DNA of 64,000 nucleotides from an uncultured Oscillospiraceae bacterium (GTDB taxonomy: Bacteria; Bacillota; Clostridia; Oscillospirales; Oscillospiraceae): the NCBI GenBank assembly GCA_934512135.1, contig CAKSWT010000003.1:124001-188000 (forward strand), written 5' to 3'. How positions within the stretch are numbered: the stretch's first letter is position 1; every line of letters starts with the position of its first letter. The notes beneath the pieces were generated by a model. The model worked only from the letters and a program-made list of their open reading frames with translations, made no database searches and was not told where the DNA came from. A program made the position numbers and the translations under genes. Of the stretch, positions 54,341 through 62,940 are shown one piece after another.

Positions 54341-55441
54341 ATGACACCTGCGAAAGTATATTATTCCGACCTGCGGGCCAGCTCCGATATGAACCTGCCC
54401 CGGAAGCTCCGCCGGCTGATTCTGGCGGCGGGGATGAACAACATCGACTTTACCCGGCAATTTGCGGCCATTAAGCTCCACTTTGGAGAGCCGGGGAATC
54501 TGAGCTTTCTGCGGCCCAACTGGGCCAAGACGGTGGCGGATACCGTCCGGGAGCTGGGAGGCCTGCCCTTCCTCACCGACTGCAACACCCTGTATGTGGG
54601 ACGGCGGAAGAACGCCCTGGACCATCTGGACGCGGCCATGGAAAACGGCTTTTCTCCGCTGTCCACAGGCTGCCAGATCATCATCGCAGACGGCCTCAAG
54701 GGCACGGACGAGCGCCTGGTTCCGGTTCATGGGGAGTATGTCCAGGAGGCGAAGATCGGCGCGGCCATTATGGATGCAGACGTGTTTATTTCCCTGAACC
54801 ACTTTAAGGGCCACGAAATGGCGGGCTTTGGCGGGGCTCTGAAGAACATCGGCATGGGCTGCGGCAGCCGGGCCGGAAAAATGGAGATGCATGCGGCGGG
54901 AAAGCCCCTGGTGGCCAAGGACCGGTGTGTGGGATGCGGAAAATGCCGGAAGAACTGCGCCCATGAGGCCATCACCATTGCGGACCGGAAGGCCGGCATT
55001 GACCACAGCAAATGTGTGGGCTGTGGCCGGTGCATCGGGGCATGTCCCATGGACGCGGTCCATGTGGCCTACGACGAGGCGGTGGATGTGATGAACTGTA
55101 AGATCGCAGAGTACACCAAGGCGGTGCTGGAGGGCCGGCCCAGCTTCCATATTTCCCTGGTCATCGACGTCTCGCCGGAGTGCGACTGCGACGCCTTTAA
55201 CGACTATCCCCTGGTACCCAATGTGGGGATGTTCGCCTCCTTTGATCCGGTGGCGCTGGATCAGGCCTGTGTGGACGCAGTGATGGCTCAGCCGCCTCTG
55301 CCCGGCTCCGGGGCGGCAGGGTCCCATGTGCATCAGGACCACTTTAAGATGAAGCATCCCGACGCGGACTGGCAGGCACTGCTGGCCCACGGAGAGAAGA
55401 TCGGCCTGGGCACCCGGGCCTATGAGCTGATTAAGGTATAA
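54341..55441 (+). CDS. DUF362 domain protein with two [4Fe-4S] ferredoxin motifs
   Basis: 366 residues. The N-terminal DUF362 part includes IKLHFGEPGNLSFLRP, LTDCNTLYVG and SLNHFKGHEMAGFGGALKNIGMGC. Two cluster motifs follow: CVGCGKCRKNC and CVGCGRCIGAC (about 198-245). The C-terminus resumes DUF362 with SFDPVALDQACVDAV. It should be a soluble iron-sulfur electron carrier or oxidoreductase; partners unknown. Two adjacent ATGs follow AAAGGAG; the second has the better spacing. Confidence 0.9.
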   Translation: MTPAKVYYSDLRASSDMNLPRKLRRLILAAGMNNIDFTRQFAAIKLHFGEPGNLSFLRPNWAKTVADTVRELGGLPFLTDCNTLYVGRRKNALDHLDAAMENGFSPLSTGCQIIIADGLKGTDERLVPVHGEYVQEAKIGAAIMDADVFISLNHFKGHEMAGFGGALKNIGMGCGSRAGKMEMHAAGKPLVAKDRCVGCGKCRKNCAHEAITIADRKAGIDHSKCVGCGRCIGACPMDAVHVAYDEAVDVMNCKIAEYTKAVLEGRPSFHISLVIDVSPECDCDAFNDYPLVPNVGMFASFDPVALDQACVDAVMAQPPLPGSGAAGSHVHQDHFKMKHPDADWQALLAHGEKIGLGTRAYELIKV

Positions 55442-55446
55442 CCGAA

Positions 55447-55488
55447 AAACGGTCCCCTTCCTGTTTCAGACCTGGAAGGGGACCGTTT
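55447..55488. terminator. Bidirectional terminator, DUF362 and CBS genes
   Basis: AAACGGTCCCCTTCC pairs perfectly with GGAAGGGGACCGTTT (15 base pairs), with A/T tracts on both sides. Confidence 0.9.
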
Positions 55489-55489
55489 A

Positions 55490-55912
55490 TCATCGGGGGC
55501 TGACATTCCGGCAGATGGCGGCCAGCGCCTGGGCTGCGCCGGGGGCGCCGGTCCGGGCCAGATCTCCCAGAGAGACCATGCCGGCCAGGACGCCTTCCCG
55601 GACCACCGGCATCCGGCGGACCTGATGCCGGGCCATACGGGCGGCCACGGCCTCGGTGTCCTCCTGGGCTTGGGCCAGCGCCGGTGCGGCGGTCATGATC
55701 CGGGACACAGGCACCTGCCGGGGATCCAGCGCCGCCGCCATGCACCGGACCACCAAATCCCGGTCTGTGAGAATCCCCACCACCCGGCCCCCGTCGTCCA
55801 CCACCGGGACGGCGCCGATATTGCCCCGGCTGAGGAGCCGGGCGGCAGTATCCGCAGTCTCACTGGGCCGCAGGGCCACCACCGGGGATGTCATCAGCTG
55901 TGCAATCTCCAT
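55490..55912 (-). CDS. CBS-domain pair protein
   Basis: 140 residues, essentially two CBS motifs: MTSPVVALRPSETADTAARLL...GAVPVVDDGGRVVGILTDRDLV (about 7-54) and MTAAPALAQAQEDTEAVAARM...RRMPVVREGVLAGMVSLGDLA (about 72-118). Such pairs bind adenine nucleotides and sense energy state or regulate a partner protein. Start is the ATG at 55912, seven bases after GGAGG. No catalytic domain is fused and no partner is evident nearby. Confidence 0.9.
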   Translation of the reverse strand: MEIAQLMTSPVVALRPSETADTAARLLSRGNIGAVPVVDDGGRVVGILTDRDLVVRCMAAALDPRQVPVSRIMTAAPALAQAQEDTEAVAARMARHQVRRMPVVREGVLAGMVSLGDLARTGAPGAAQALAAICRNVSPR

Positions 55913-55963
55913 AAAAATCCCTCCCAGAGGAAGTATGCCCGGAGAGGACGGGACGCAAACAAA

Positions 55964-55997
55964 AAAATTCCCACGCCAGGCAAGGCGCGGGAATTTT
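55964..55997 (-). terminator. Terminator of the four-helix membrane protein gene
   Basis: AAAATTCCCACGCC pairs with GGCGCGGGAATTTT (one mismatch) and is followed on the minus strand by TTTTTTTGTTTG. Confidence 0.9.
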
Positions 55998-56022
55998 ACA
56001 TGCTTGTTGAGAGAAGTGACGA

Positions 56023-56760
56023 TCAAGCGTAGGCAGCGCTGACGGACTTCAGATAAGCAGCTCTGGAACGGCCATCGATGATGTAGAACACTGCATCAAT
56101 CAGAGAGACCACCAGAACGATAATGGTGATGGCCAGCATCACAGGGCGGATGGAATTGTTGCCCATGTTGAGAAGATAGTTGAACTGGAATGCCAGCACT
56201 CCGATAACGCCCCAAAGGACATTAAAGACGGCACGGCCAGTACCCTTCTTCAGGAGCAGAATCGCAATTCCGATCAAAGCGAACACATCCAGGAACAGGA
56301 TCGCGCCCACCTGCTTGATGGAAACAGTCTTGGTGGTGACGCCGGGGACGGCCAGAGGCTGATAGGGGTTCTTCTCGCCCTTATCGTTGGTCTGCTCGAT
56401 GCCCAGCTTGCCGCCCAGCTCGCTCCAGAAGCCGTCGTAGCCGTTCTCCTCGTTTTCCTTAATGGTCTTCTTGTTCTCTTTGTACATATCGGCCTGCCAT
56501 CCCTCTACAGAGGAATGCTTGTAGGGGAAACCACAGTAGCCGAGAAGAGACCAAGAATCCTCTTCGTCAGCCTTAACGGTTTTCTCTACATTGGTCCCAT
56601 CCCCGTAACCGCGAGACGACACCAGGCCACCCTCCTCCACAGAGTAGTAGGGGAACAAAGAGAGAATGAAGAACACCGCAAGAAGTCCCACGAGAACAAA
56701 GTCAAGGATTTTGCACAAGCCCTCGTGTTTTTCCTTCCGCAGGTTATTCATGTCTAACAT
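56023..56760 (-). CDS. Membrane protein of unknown function
   Basis: 245 residues. Helix 1 (about 18-40) is followed by an extracytoplasmic, charged region (about 41-145) with KENKKTIKENEENGYDGFWSELGG, then three helices (about 150-170, 178-197, 205-229). Codon use is less GC-rich than in its neighbours. No motif recognised. The ATG at 56760 lies seven bases after GGAGG. It has its own promoter and terminator, so it is an independent unit. Confidence 0.75.
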   Translation of the reverse strand: MLDMNNLRKEKHEGLCKILDFVLVGLLAVFFILSLFPYYSVEEGGLVSSRGYGDGTNVEKTVKADEEDSWSLLGYCGFPYKHSSVEGWQADMYKENKKTIKENEENGYDGFWSELGGKLGIEQTNDKGEKNPYQPLAVPGVTTKTVSIKQVGAILFLDVFALIGIAILLLKKGTGRAVFNVLWGVIGVLAFQFNYLLNMGNNSIRPVMLAITIIVLVVSLIDAVFYIIDGRSRAAYLKSVSAAYA

Positions 56761-56820
56761 ACGGAACCCTCCAAGTCATAGTTTTTTGCCAAGGTTTGTT
56801 TCGTGCCATCCAATGCTTAA

Positions 56821-56849
56821 AGTTTAGCACAGGCGAAGGGCTTTTTCAA
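56821..56849 (-). promoter_or_regulatory. Promoter of the membrane protein gene
   Basis: Leftward TTGAAA (56849-56844), 17-base spacer, TAAACT (56826-56821). Confidence 0.65.
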
Positions 56850-56983
56850 GTTGATATTTCGTTTTTTTCAAAAATTTTGCCTGGAACCGGCGGTGTCTTT
56901 ATGCACAATGTCACAAAAACTCGCGAAAAATTACAGAAAAAGGATGCTGCCCGTGGGGGCTTTTGGGAACCGGCGGATTCTGG

Positions 56984-57012
56984 TTGACTGGATTCAAGAA
57001 AGTGTGTAGAAT
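56984..57012 (+). promoter_or_regulatory. wecB promoter
   Basis: TTGACT (56984-56989), 17-base spacer, TAGAAT (57007-57012). From this the leader is about 30 bases. Confidence 0.7.
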
Positions 57013-57050
57013 ATAGCCACAGAATTATGCGAGAAAGTGGGGTGGCACCC

Positions 57051-58160
57051 TTGAAAAAGGTGATGCTGGTTTTTGGCACCCGGCCGGAGGCCATCAAGAT
57101 GTGCCCGCTGGTGAAAGAGCTTCAGGGCAGACCGGGCCTCCAGACGGTGGTCTGCGTGACGGGACAGCATCGGCAGATGCTGGATATGGTGCTGGATACC
57201 TTTGACGTAAAGCCGGAATATGACCTGGCCATTATGAAGGACCGGCAGACCCTCTTTGACGTGGGCACCGGGATTTTAAACGGCATCAAGGATGTGCTGG
57301 AGCGGGAGAAGCCGGATGTGGTGCTGGTCCACGGGGACACCTCCACCACCTTCTTTACGGCGCTGGCCTGCTATTATCTGCGGGTGCCTGTGGGTCATGT
57401 GGAGGCCGGACTGCGGACCTATGACATCTACAGCCCCTATCCCGAGGAGTTCAACCGCCAGGCGGTGAGCATTCTCAGTCAGTTTAACTTCGCCCCCACG
57501 GAGACGGCCCGGCAGAATCTTCTCCGGGAGCAGCGGGACGACAGCAAAATCTATGTCACCGGAAACACCGGCATTGACGCCCTGCGCACCACGGTCCGGG
57601 AGGACTATACCCATCCGGAGCTGGAGTGGGCCAAGGGTAGCCGGCTGATTCTGGTGGAGGTCCACCGCCGGGAGAACCTGGGAGAGCCCATGGCGCGGAT
57701 GTTCCGGGCCATTCGCCGGGTCTGCGACGAGCACCCGGACACCAAGGTGGTGTTCCCCATTCACATGAACCCTGCCGTCCGGGAGATTGCCGCCAAGGAG
57801 CTGTCGGGGGATCCCCGCATTCATCTGATTGAGCCGCTGGACGTGCTGGATTTCCACAATTTTATGGCTCGGTGCTATTTGATTCTTACGGACTCCGGCG
57901 GCATTCAGGAGGAGGCCCCCTCTCTGGGCAAGCCGGTGCTGGTGATGCGGGACACCACCGAGCGCCCTGAGGGAGTGGAGGCCGGGACCCTGAAGCTGGT
58001 GGGAACCGACGAAGGGGCCATCTATGAAAACTTCCGGCTGCTGCTGGAGGACAAGGCGGCCTATGGGGCCATGGCGGAGGCGTCCAATCCCTATGGAGAC
58101 GGCTATGCCTCCCGGCGGATTGCCGACGTGCTGGAGCGGGAATTGGAGGCAAAAGGGTGA
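57051..58160 (+). CDS. wecB: UDP-N-acetylglucosamine 2-epimerase (non-hydrolysing)
   Basis: 369 residues. It interconverts UDP-GlcNAc and UDP-ManNAc for teichoic acid, linkage-unit or capsule synthesis. Features: VMLVFGTRPEAIKM at the N-terminus, VHGDTSTTFF, GHVEAGLRTYD, ILTDSGGIQEEAPSLGKPVLVMRDTTERPEG near 280-310, all family hallmarks. The start is taken as TTG at 57051, giving the conserved KKVMLVFGTRPE beginning; the ATG at 57027 lacks a ribosome site. The next gene overlaps by four bases. Confidence 0.95.
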   Translation: MKKVMLVFGTRPEAIKMCPLVKELQGRPGLQTVVCVTGQHRQMLDMVLDTFDVKPEYDLAIMKDRQTLFDVGTGILNGIKDVLEREKPDVVLVHGDTSTTFFTALACYYLRVPVGHVEAGLRTYDIYSPYPEEFNRQAVSILSQFNFAPTETARQNLLREQRDDSKIYVTGNTGIDALRTTVREDYTHPELEWAKGSRLILVEVHRRENLGEPMARMFRAIRRVCDEHPDTKVVFPIHMNPAVREIAAKELSGDPRIHLIEPLDVLDFHNFMARCYLILTDSGGIQEEAPSLGKPVLVMRDTTERPEGVEAGTLKLVGTDEGAIYENFRLLLEDKAAYGAMAEASNPYGDGYASRRIADVLERELEAKG

Positions 58161-59458
58161 ACAACAACAATCGGAAGGGTCACTGGGAGTTTGACCAGGA
58201 GGGCAACGCCACCTTTGTGGAGGAGCCTGAGGAGACCCATTCCTATTCTTATTCCTATTCGTTTTCTAAAAACACCTCCCGGTCCGGGGGGAAAAAGAGC
58301 AGCGACGACGGCTGGCACTGGATCCTCATTGTGTTGGGATTTGCGGTGTTCTGGCCGGCGGGGCTGGTGCTGCTGTTTTTGCAGCTCAGCGGGAAATGGC
58401 CCGGCAGCCAGAAGGTGGAGCGGGAGCTCCGCCGGGTGGCCACGGCAGCCCAGCGGGTGGTCAACCAGGAAAGCAGCCGGCGCAAAACCAACTATGTCAC
58501 CCCGGAGGAGGTCCGGACAGGCAGCTGGCAGGCAGAACGGACCGGGGGAAAGCCGCCCAAGAAGAAGCCTCCCCAAAAGCAGAAAAAGGAGGATCCCGGC
58601 GCCCCTTACGGCCTGGGCCACGGAAGGACCTTCCGGCTGGTAGGCAGTCTGGTGGCGGCAGCATTTGGCTTCGGGTTCCTGGCGACGCTGGTGGACGAGA
58701 TTCGGTTTTTCTACAGCTGGAACTGGCTGGTGGGGGAGACGTTGCCGCTGCTGGCCATGTGCCTGGTGGGCGTGACCCTGATCGGCGTGGGAACCAGCCG
58801 GAAGCGGAAGCTCCGCCGCTTTGAGAAGTATCTGTCCATGATCGGCAGCCGGACCGTGGTTCCGCTGGCCACCCTGGCCAAGGCCATGGGGACCGGCGAG
58901 AAGGCCGTGGAGAGGGACATGGAGGAGATGCTGGAGCGGGGCTTTTGGGACAGCGGCTATGTGGACGCAGCCCGCCGGGCCCTGGTGCTGGGGGAGTCCC
59001 TGGAGGACGAGCCGGAGCCGGAACCCCAGGAGGAGTCGGAGGACACGGCCAAGGCCACCCTTCGGCACATCCGCCAGGTGAACGACGCCATTGCAAATCC
59101 GGAGCTGTCCCGGAAGATCGACCGCATTGAGGAGCTGACGGCGAAGATCTTCCAGCTGGTACGGGAGCGGCCGGAGAAGGCCGGAGAGCTTCGGAGCTTT
59201 ATGAACTACTATCTTCCCCAGACCCTGAAGATCCTGGAGAACTACTCCAAGCTGGAGGCCCAGGGCATCGAGGGGGAGAACATCGCAGAGGCCAAAAGCA
59301 AGATCGAGGGCATGATGGACAAGCTGGTGGACGGCTATGAGACCCAGCTGGACAAGCTGTTTGCCGACGACGTGCTGGACATTTCCGCGGACCTGAAGGT
59401 CATGGAGAGTATGCTGGAAAAGGACGGCCTGACCGCCGACAGTGAGCTGAAGTTTTGA
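58157..59458 (+). CDS. XpaC-like membrane protein (5-bromo-4-chloroindolyl phosphate hydrolysis family)
   Basis: 433 residues. A Ser/Tyr-rich N-terminus precedes two or three hydrophobic segments (about 53-76, 157-177, 185-205). The C-terminal half is soluble and helical (RHIRQVNDAIANPELSRKIDRIEELTAKIFQLVRERPEKAGELRSFMNYYLPQTLKILENY), matching the XpaC family whose true activity is unclear. In many Firmicutes it precedes telA, but no telA is here. GTG start lies seven bases after GGAGG and overlaps the wecB stop. Confidence 0.75.
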   Translation: MNNNNRKGHWEFDQEGNATFVEEPEETHSYSYSYSFSKNTSRSGGKKSSDDGWHWILIVLGFAVFWPAGLVLLFLQLSGKWPGSQKVERELRRVATAAQRVVNQESSRRKTNYVTPEEVRTGSWQAERTGGKPPKKKPPQKQKKEDPGAPYGLGHGRTFRLVGSLVAAAFGFGFLATLVDEIRFFYSWNWLVGETLPLLAMCLVGVTLIGVGTSRKRKLRRFEKYLSMIGSRTVVPLATLAKAMGTGEKAVERDMEEMLERGFWDSGYVDAARRALVLGESLEDEPEPEPQEESEDTAKATLRHIRQVNDAIANPELSRKIDRIEELTAKIFQLVRERPEKAGELRSFMNYYLPQTLKILENYSKLEAQGIEGENIAEAKSKIEGMMDKLVDGYETQLDKLFADDVLDISADLKVMESMLEKDGLTADSELKF

Positions 59459-59465
59459 CTGCGGG

Positions 59466-59493
59466 CCCTCTCCCGGCAGGGAGTCCGTTTTTT
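59466..59493 (+). terminator. Terminator after the XpaC-like gene
   Basis: CTCCC-GGCA-GGGAG, extended by GG/CC, followed by TCCGTTTTTTC. Confidence 0.75.
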
Positions 59494-59514
59494 CGGGGAA
59501 TTGCGAGGTTTTCC

Positions 59515-59543
59515 TTGCTGTTTGCCCCGGAAGGTATTATAAT
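59515..59543 (+). promoter_or_regulatory. xpt promoter
   Basis: TTGCTG (59515-59520), 17-base spacer, TATAAT (59538-59543). The leader of about 60 bases is too short for a purine riboswitch and none was seen. Confidence 0.75.
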
Positions 59544-59611
59544 AAGGTCTGCCAATGCAGGGCAAAAGGAACCAATTAAAAACGGCCCCGGCCGACAGTG
59601 GAGGAAGCGTT

Positions 59612-60193
59612 ATGGAGCTTTTGGAGAAACGTATTGCTCAGGATGGAGAGGTCTATCCCGGCAATATTTTGAAGGTCAGCAATTTTCTCAACCATCAGAT
59701 GGACATCGGTTTGCTCCGGGAGATGGGGAAGGAGTGGAAACGGCTGTTTGCGGATGCGGGGGTGAATAAGATCCTCACCATTGAGGCCTCCGGCATCGGT
59801 ATCGCCTGTATCGCTGCCCTGGAATTTGACTGTCCTGTGGTATTCGCCAAAAAGTCCAAGTCCCTGAACCTGGGCAAGGACGTGTACACCACTCGGGTGG
59901 AATCCTTTACCCACAAGAACATCAGCGACGTGGTGGTGGACCGGCGGTATCTGGGGCCCCAGGACCGGGTGCTGATTATTGACGACTTCCTGGCCAACGG
60001 CAAGGCCCTGGAGGGGCTGATGGACCTGGTCCGCCAGGCAGGGGCCACCCTCTGCGGCATTGGCATTGCCATTGAAAAGGGGTTCCAGGGGGCGGGAGAC
60101 CGATTCCGCAGCCAGGGTCTGCGGCTGGAGTCGCTGGCCATTGTGGACGCCATGGACGGAGAAAAGGGCACCATCACCTTCCGGAAGCAGTGA
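59612..60193 (+). CDS. xpt: Xanthine phosphoribosyltransferase
   Basis: 193 residues, normal for the Bacillus-type enzyme. It salvages xanthine with PRPP to make XMP. Features: MELLEKRIAQDG start, FLNHQMDIGLL, TIEASGIGIA, VVFAKKSKSL, and the PRPP loop VLIIDDFLANGKAL. The C-terminal ending is typical. Start is the ATG with GGAGG seven bases upstream. Monocistronic. The Bacillus gene is under a guanine riboswitch; here the leader does not carry one. Confidence 0.94.
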   Translation: MELLEKRIAQDGEVYPGNILKVSNFLNHQMDIGLLREMGKEWKRLFADAGVNKILTIEASGIGIACIAALEFDCPVVFAKKSKSLNLGKDVYTTRVESFTHKNISDVVVDRRYLGPQDRVLIIDDFLANGKALEGLMDLVRQAGATLCGIGIAIEKGFQGAGDRFRSQGLRLESLAIVDAMDGEKGTITFRKQ

Positions 60194-60227
60194 TAGAGCC
60201 GGGCCTGCCCTACAATCAAACAAAACT

Positions 60228-60258
60228 GCCCCTCGCCGGTTCAATCCCGGCGAGGGGC
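60228..60258. terminator. Bidirectional terminator, xpt and thioesterase
   Basis: GCCCCTCGCCGG pairs with CCGGCGAGGGGC, with TTTCTG rightward and AGTTTTGTTTG leftward. Confidence 0.88.
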
Positions 60259-60270
60259 TTTCTGTAGGAA

Positions 60271-60744
60271 TCAGCGAACGCCGCTGGCGGTGAAATAGGT
60301 GCCGCTGGCACTGGCCACGGTTTTTTCGGGGTGGCCCTCCATATAGGCCCGGGCAGTGGCGTAGGCCATGGTCTTGCCGCAGGAGAGACAGGTGGCCTCC
60401 ACGAACATCCGCTTTCCCGTGGGAACGGGACGCTCATAGGAGACGTTCATGTTGATGGTGGGGGTGAGATACTCCCCGGACATGTAGAAGGTCAGGCTGC
60501 CCATGGTCAGGTCCAGAACACCGGCCACGGCGCCGCCGTGCATGACCCCGGCGGGATTGCGCATATACTCCTCCACCGGATAGGACAGCAGCAGGGTTTT
60601 GGTTTCAAAATCGCAGGATTCAAAGCGGGACTTCAACAGCACGTTAAAGGACGGGCCCCGGTGATCGTTCTCGCTGTTGACCCGCTGGGAAAAGCGGCGG
60701 CAGGAGGCCTCCATACCGGCCTGGGAAAAAAGTTCTGGTTCCAT
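60271..60744 (-). CDS. PaaI-family acyl-CoA thioesterase (single hotdog)
   Basis: 157 residues. The hotdog motif NPAGVMHGGAVAGVLDLTMG (about 62-81) carries the usual His-Gly-Gly, and a C-terminal strand set follows (INMNVSYERPVPTGKRMFVEATCLSCGKTMAYATARAY). It should hydrolyse an acyl- or aryl-CoA thioester. The substrate is unknown; a link to the CoA pathway at 3201-15961 is possible but unproven. It stands alone with its own terminator. Confidence 0.88.
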   Translation of the reverse strand: MEPELFSQAGMEASCRRFSQRVNSENDHRGPSFNVLLKSRFESCDFETKTLLLSYPVEEYMRNPAGVMHGGAVAGVLDLTMGSLTFYMSGEYLTPTINMNVSYERPVPTGKRMFVEATCLSCGKTMAYATARAYMEGHPEKTVASASGTYFTASGVR

Positions 60745-60810
60745 AAGACTCCTCTTTCGTTGTTTTTACTATATTCTACACAACATTTTGGGGAATTGCA
60801 ACAAAAAGAT

Positions 60811-60838
60811 GGGGTTAGGTAAAAAACTACCTAACCCC
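60811..60838 (-). terminator. rex terminator
   Basis: GGGGTTAGGTA pairs with TACCTAACCCC and is followed on the minus strand by ATCTTTTTGTTGC. Confidence 0.9.
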
Positions 60839-60847
60839 ATGGAAATC

Positions 60848-61483
60848 TTACTGACTCTGCCGCTTTTCCTGGAGCTGCCGGGACAGTTCCCCCAGGGACA
60901 CGGCGATGATCTCGTTTTTCACAATGACGTTGTCGGGGACCTTCAAATGCACCGGGGCAAAATTCCAGATGGCCTGGATGCCGCCCTCCAGCAGCCGGTC
61001 GCAGGCCTCCTGAGCGTGGGAGGCCGGGACGGTGATAATGCCGATATGGACCTTCATCCGCCGGCACAGGCTGCTCATGCGCTTGACGGAGAGCACCGGC
61101 TTTCCGCCGATCTCCCGCCCCACCAGAGACTCGTCGGCGTCAAAGGCGGCGATAACGTCCACCCCGTAGTCCGAGTAGTTCTGATAGCTCAGCAGCGCCC
61201 GGCCCAGCTGGCCGGCCCCAACAATCACTGCGTTGGAGATGTCGTCATAGCCCAGAGAGTGCTCAATGAGCCGGGTTAACACAGCCACGTCATAGGTCTC
61301 CCCAGGAGCGCGGTTGAGGCCGCAGGCCGTGAGGTCATGGCGCACCTGACTGGGGCTGACACGCACCACCTCCCCAATGCTGTCGGCTGTGACGGCAGTA
61401 TGGCCTGCGTGAAGCTCGGATTTCAGCATAATGAGATATTGGGGGAGCCGCTGTAGGGTTCCCTGAGACAGGGCTGCAATCAT
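60848..61483 (-). CDS. rex: Redox-sensing transcriptional repressor Rex
   Basis: 211 residues. The N-terminal winged helix includes RLPQYLIML and SPSQVRHDLTACG (recognition helix). The Rossmann domain carries VGAGQLGRALLSY, which binds NADH/NAD. Rex leaves its operators when the NADH/NAD ratio is high and commonly controls fermentative genes such as hbd, alcohol dehydrogenase and oxidoreductases. Candidate Rex-like boxes lie at hbd (5188-5205) and between the oxidoreductase gene and comM (32984-33001). It is second in an operon behind a Gly-Pro-Gly repeat protein. Confidence 0.95.
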   Translation of the reverse strand: MIAALSQGTLQRLPQYLIMLKSELHAGHTAVTADSIGEVVRVSPSQVRHDLTACGLNRAPGETYDVAVLTRLIEHSLGYDDISNAVIVGAGQLGRALLSYQNYSDYGVDVIAAFDADESLVGREIGGKPVLSVKRMSSLCRRMKVHIGIITVPASHAQEACDRLLEGGIQAIWNFAPVHLKVPDNVIVKNEIIAVSLGELSRQLQEKRQSQ

Positions 61484-61519
61484 GGATGGATTCCTCCTGG
61501 GTAGATTAGTTTGTTAAGA

Positions 61520-62095
61520 TCAGGACAGCAGGGCCCCGGAGATCAGGTCGCTTTCGATGCCGAATTCCGCCTTCAGGGCCTGGCACACCGCCCCCCGGAC
61601 AAAGTTCGCAATAAACATGCCCTTCATGACCATGTCATACAGGGGAACGCCCTGGCCGGAGACGCACTTTTCCTCGGAAATGGCCTGAAAGCCTGCCACA
61701 TAGCCGGCGTCGGTTTCGATGATCTTCTTTTTCAGGGCCTCATAGTCCTCGATGTCGTATTTTGGGGCTCCCATGCCGGGGCCGCCAGGACCACCAGGGC
61801 CACCGGGACCACCGGGACCGCCGGGACCTCCAGGACCACCAGGACCACCGGGACCTCCAGGACCGCCGGGACCTCCAGGGCCACCGGGACCACCGGGACC
61901 CTCATCGGAGAGCATGTTCAGGCTCATGGCCAGAGTGCCGGCCATCCGGTCCAGGGCGCCGTGAATGGAGCCAAAGGTGTAGTTGGTGCCCACATCCTGC
62001 TTCCGCTGGGCGTCGGTGAGCTGGTCCAGCAGCCGAAGGAGCTTCAGATTCTGAAGCTGGTTGAACTGGGCGATGACAATCATTGCGTCTTTCAT
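61520..62095 (-). CDS. Protein with a 14-unit Gly-Pro-Gly array, unknown function
   Basis: 191 residues. An N-terminal helical domain (1-65, starting MKDAMIVIAQFNQLQNLKLL) and a C-terminal helical domain (about 112-191) flank 14 uninterrupted GPG triplets (66-107). No signal peptide or membrane segment, so it should be cytoplasmic. The codons of the array vary at third positions (CCA, CCC, CCG, CCT), so the array is held at protein level and is not merely a fresh DNA slippage product. AGGAGG precedes the ATG. It lies 36 bases before rex, suggesting a shared message. No family recognised. Confidence 0.8.
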   Translation of the reverse strand: MKDAMIVIAQFNQLQNLKLLRLLDQLTDAQRKQDVGTNYTFGSIHGALDRMAGTLAMSLNMLSDEGPGGPGGPGGPGGPGGPGGPGGPGGPGGPGGPGGPGGPGGPGMGAPKYDIEDYEALKKKIIETDAGYVAGFQAISEEKCVSGQGVPLYDMVMKGMFIANFVRGAVCQALKAEFGIESDLISGALLS

Positions 62096-62192
62096 GATAC
62101 TGCGCCTCCTAAAGAATAAGCTCCGTTCATTATATCACACGGGAAATCGGTCTGCACTGGTCGATTTTTCCGGTGGCGTGGCAATATGGACC

Positions 62193-62738
62193 TTACCGGA
62201 GGATTTTGTTGGGCTTTAAATACCGCTCCTCCTCGGAGAACACACAGCCGCAGTATTTCTGCATATAAAAGCCTAGAGCCCGGGCCCGTTCCTGGCCCTC
62301 CTTAAAGTAGGGGCGGAAGTCCCGGTAGAAGAAGGTGACACCGAACCGGGCCGCCGCCTGCTGGGCCACCTGGCGCATCAGTTCATGCTGCTGATAGGGG
62401 CTGACAAACAGCGAGGAGGTAAAGGCGTCAAAGCCGTGCTCCGCGGCGTACTGGGCGGTGCGGCCCAGGCGCATCTCGTAGCACTTGACACAGCGGCCGT
62501 CTATATCCCCGGCCACCTCCCGGACAAAGGGCCGCAGGCCGTAGTCGTTTTGCTCGTGGAGGGTCAGTCCGATGGTCTTGGCGTACTCCCGGAGGCAGTT
62601 CCGCCGGGAGCGGTATTCCGTAAAGGGGTGGATATTGGGGTTGTACCAGAAGCCCTGGGGGTCGATGCCCTCCAGCCGCAGGGTCTCGATACACATGTTG
62701 CTGCATGGGGCGCAGCAGATATGCATCAGCAGCTTCAT
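62193..62738 (-). CDS. queH: Epoxyqueuosine reductase QueH (DUF208)
   Basis: 181 residues. It reduces epoxyqueuosine to queuosine in tRNA in organisms lacking QueG. Family markers: HICCAPCSNMCIE (CC..C near the N-terminus), FWYNPNIHPFTEY, RCVKCYEMRL, and KYCGCVFSEEERYL near the C-terminus; these Cys pairs hold the iron-sulfur cluster and a second metal. The ATG at 62738 is used with AGGTGG upstream. Monocistronic as seen. Confidence 0.93.
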   Translation of the reverse strand: MKLLMHICCAPCSNMCIETLRLEGIDPQGFWYNPNIHPFTEYRSRRNCLREYAKTIGLTLHEQNDYGLRPFVREVAGDIDGRCVKCYEMRLGRTAQYAAEHGFDAFTSSLFVSPYQQHELMRQVAQQAAARFGVTFFYRDFRPYFKEGQERARALGFYMQKYCGCVFSEEERYLKPNKILR

Positions 62739-62847
62739 ATAGACCACCTTCCTCCAATTTCATAGAAGATATTGTACAACAAATCGGGAGGATTGGAAAG
62801 AGGAAAAAACAATCTGTGGCCAAAAACGTCACGATGTGAACTTCTCC

Positions 62848-62875
62848 TTTACTTTTTCAGGCGGTATGCTATAAT
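62848..62875 (+). promoter_or_regulatory. Promoter of the right-edge gene
   Basis: TTTACT (62848-62853), 16-base spacer, TATAAT (62870-62875). Confidence 0.65.
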
Positions 62876-62940
62876 AAGAACAACACATTTTGTAGGTTTT
62901 CGCCGGAGCCCCTGGGACCTCCGGCCAGGAGGTTACCCAT

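Noticed and set aside
58157..59458. Tellurite-resistance operon (xpaC-telA)
   Set aside because: Only the XpaC-like half is present; the next gene is xpt.
59544..59611. Guanine riboswitch ahead of xpt
   Set aside because: The leader is only about 60 bases and lacks the conserved purine-riboswitch loops and stems.
61774..61902. Short regular DNA repeat resembling a CRISPR or minisatellite array
   Set aside because: The period is nine bases, in frame as Gly-Pro-Gly codons, with no spacers and no cas genes.
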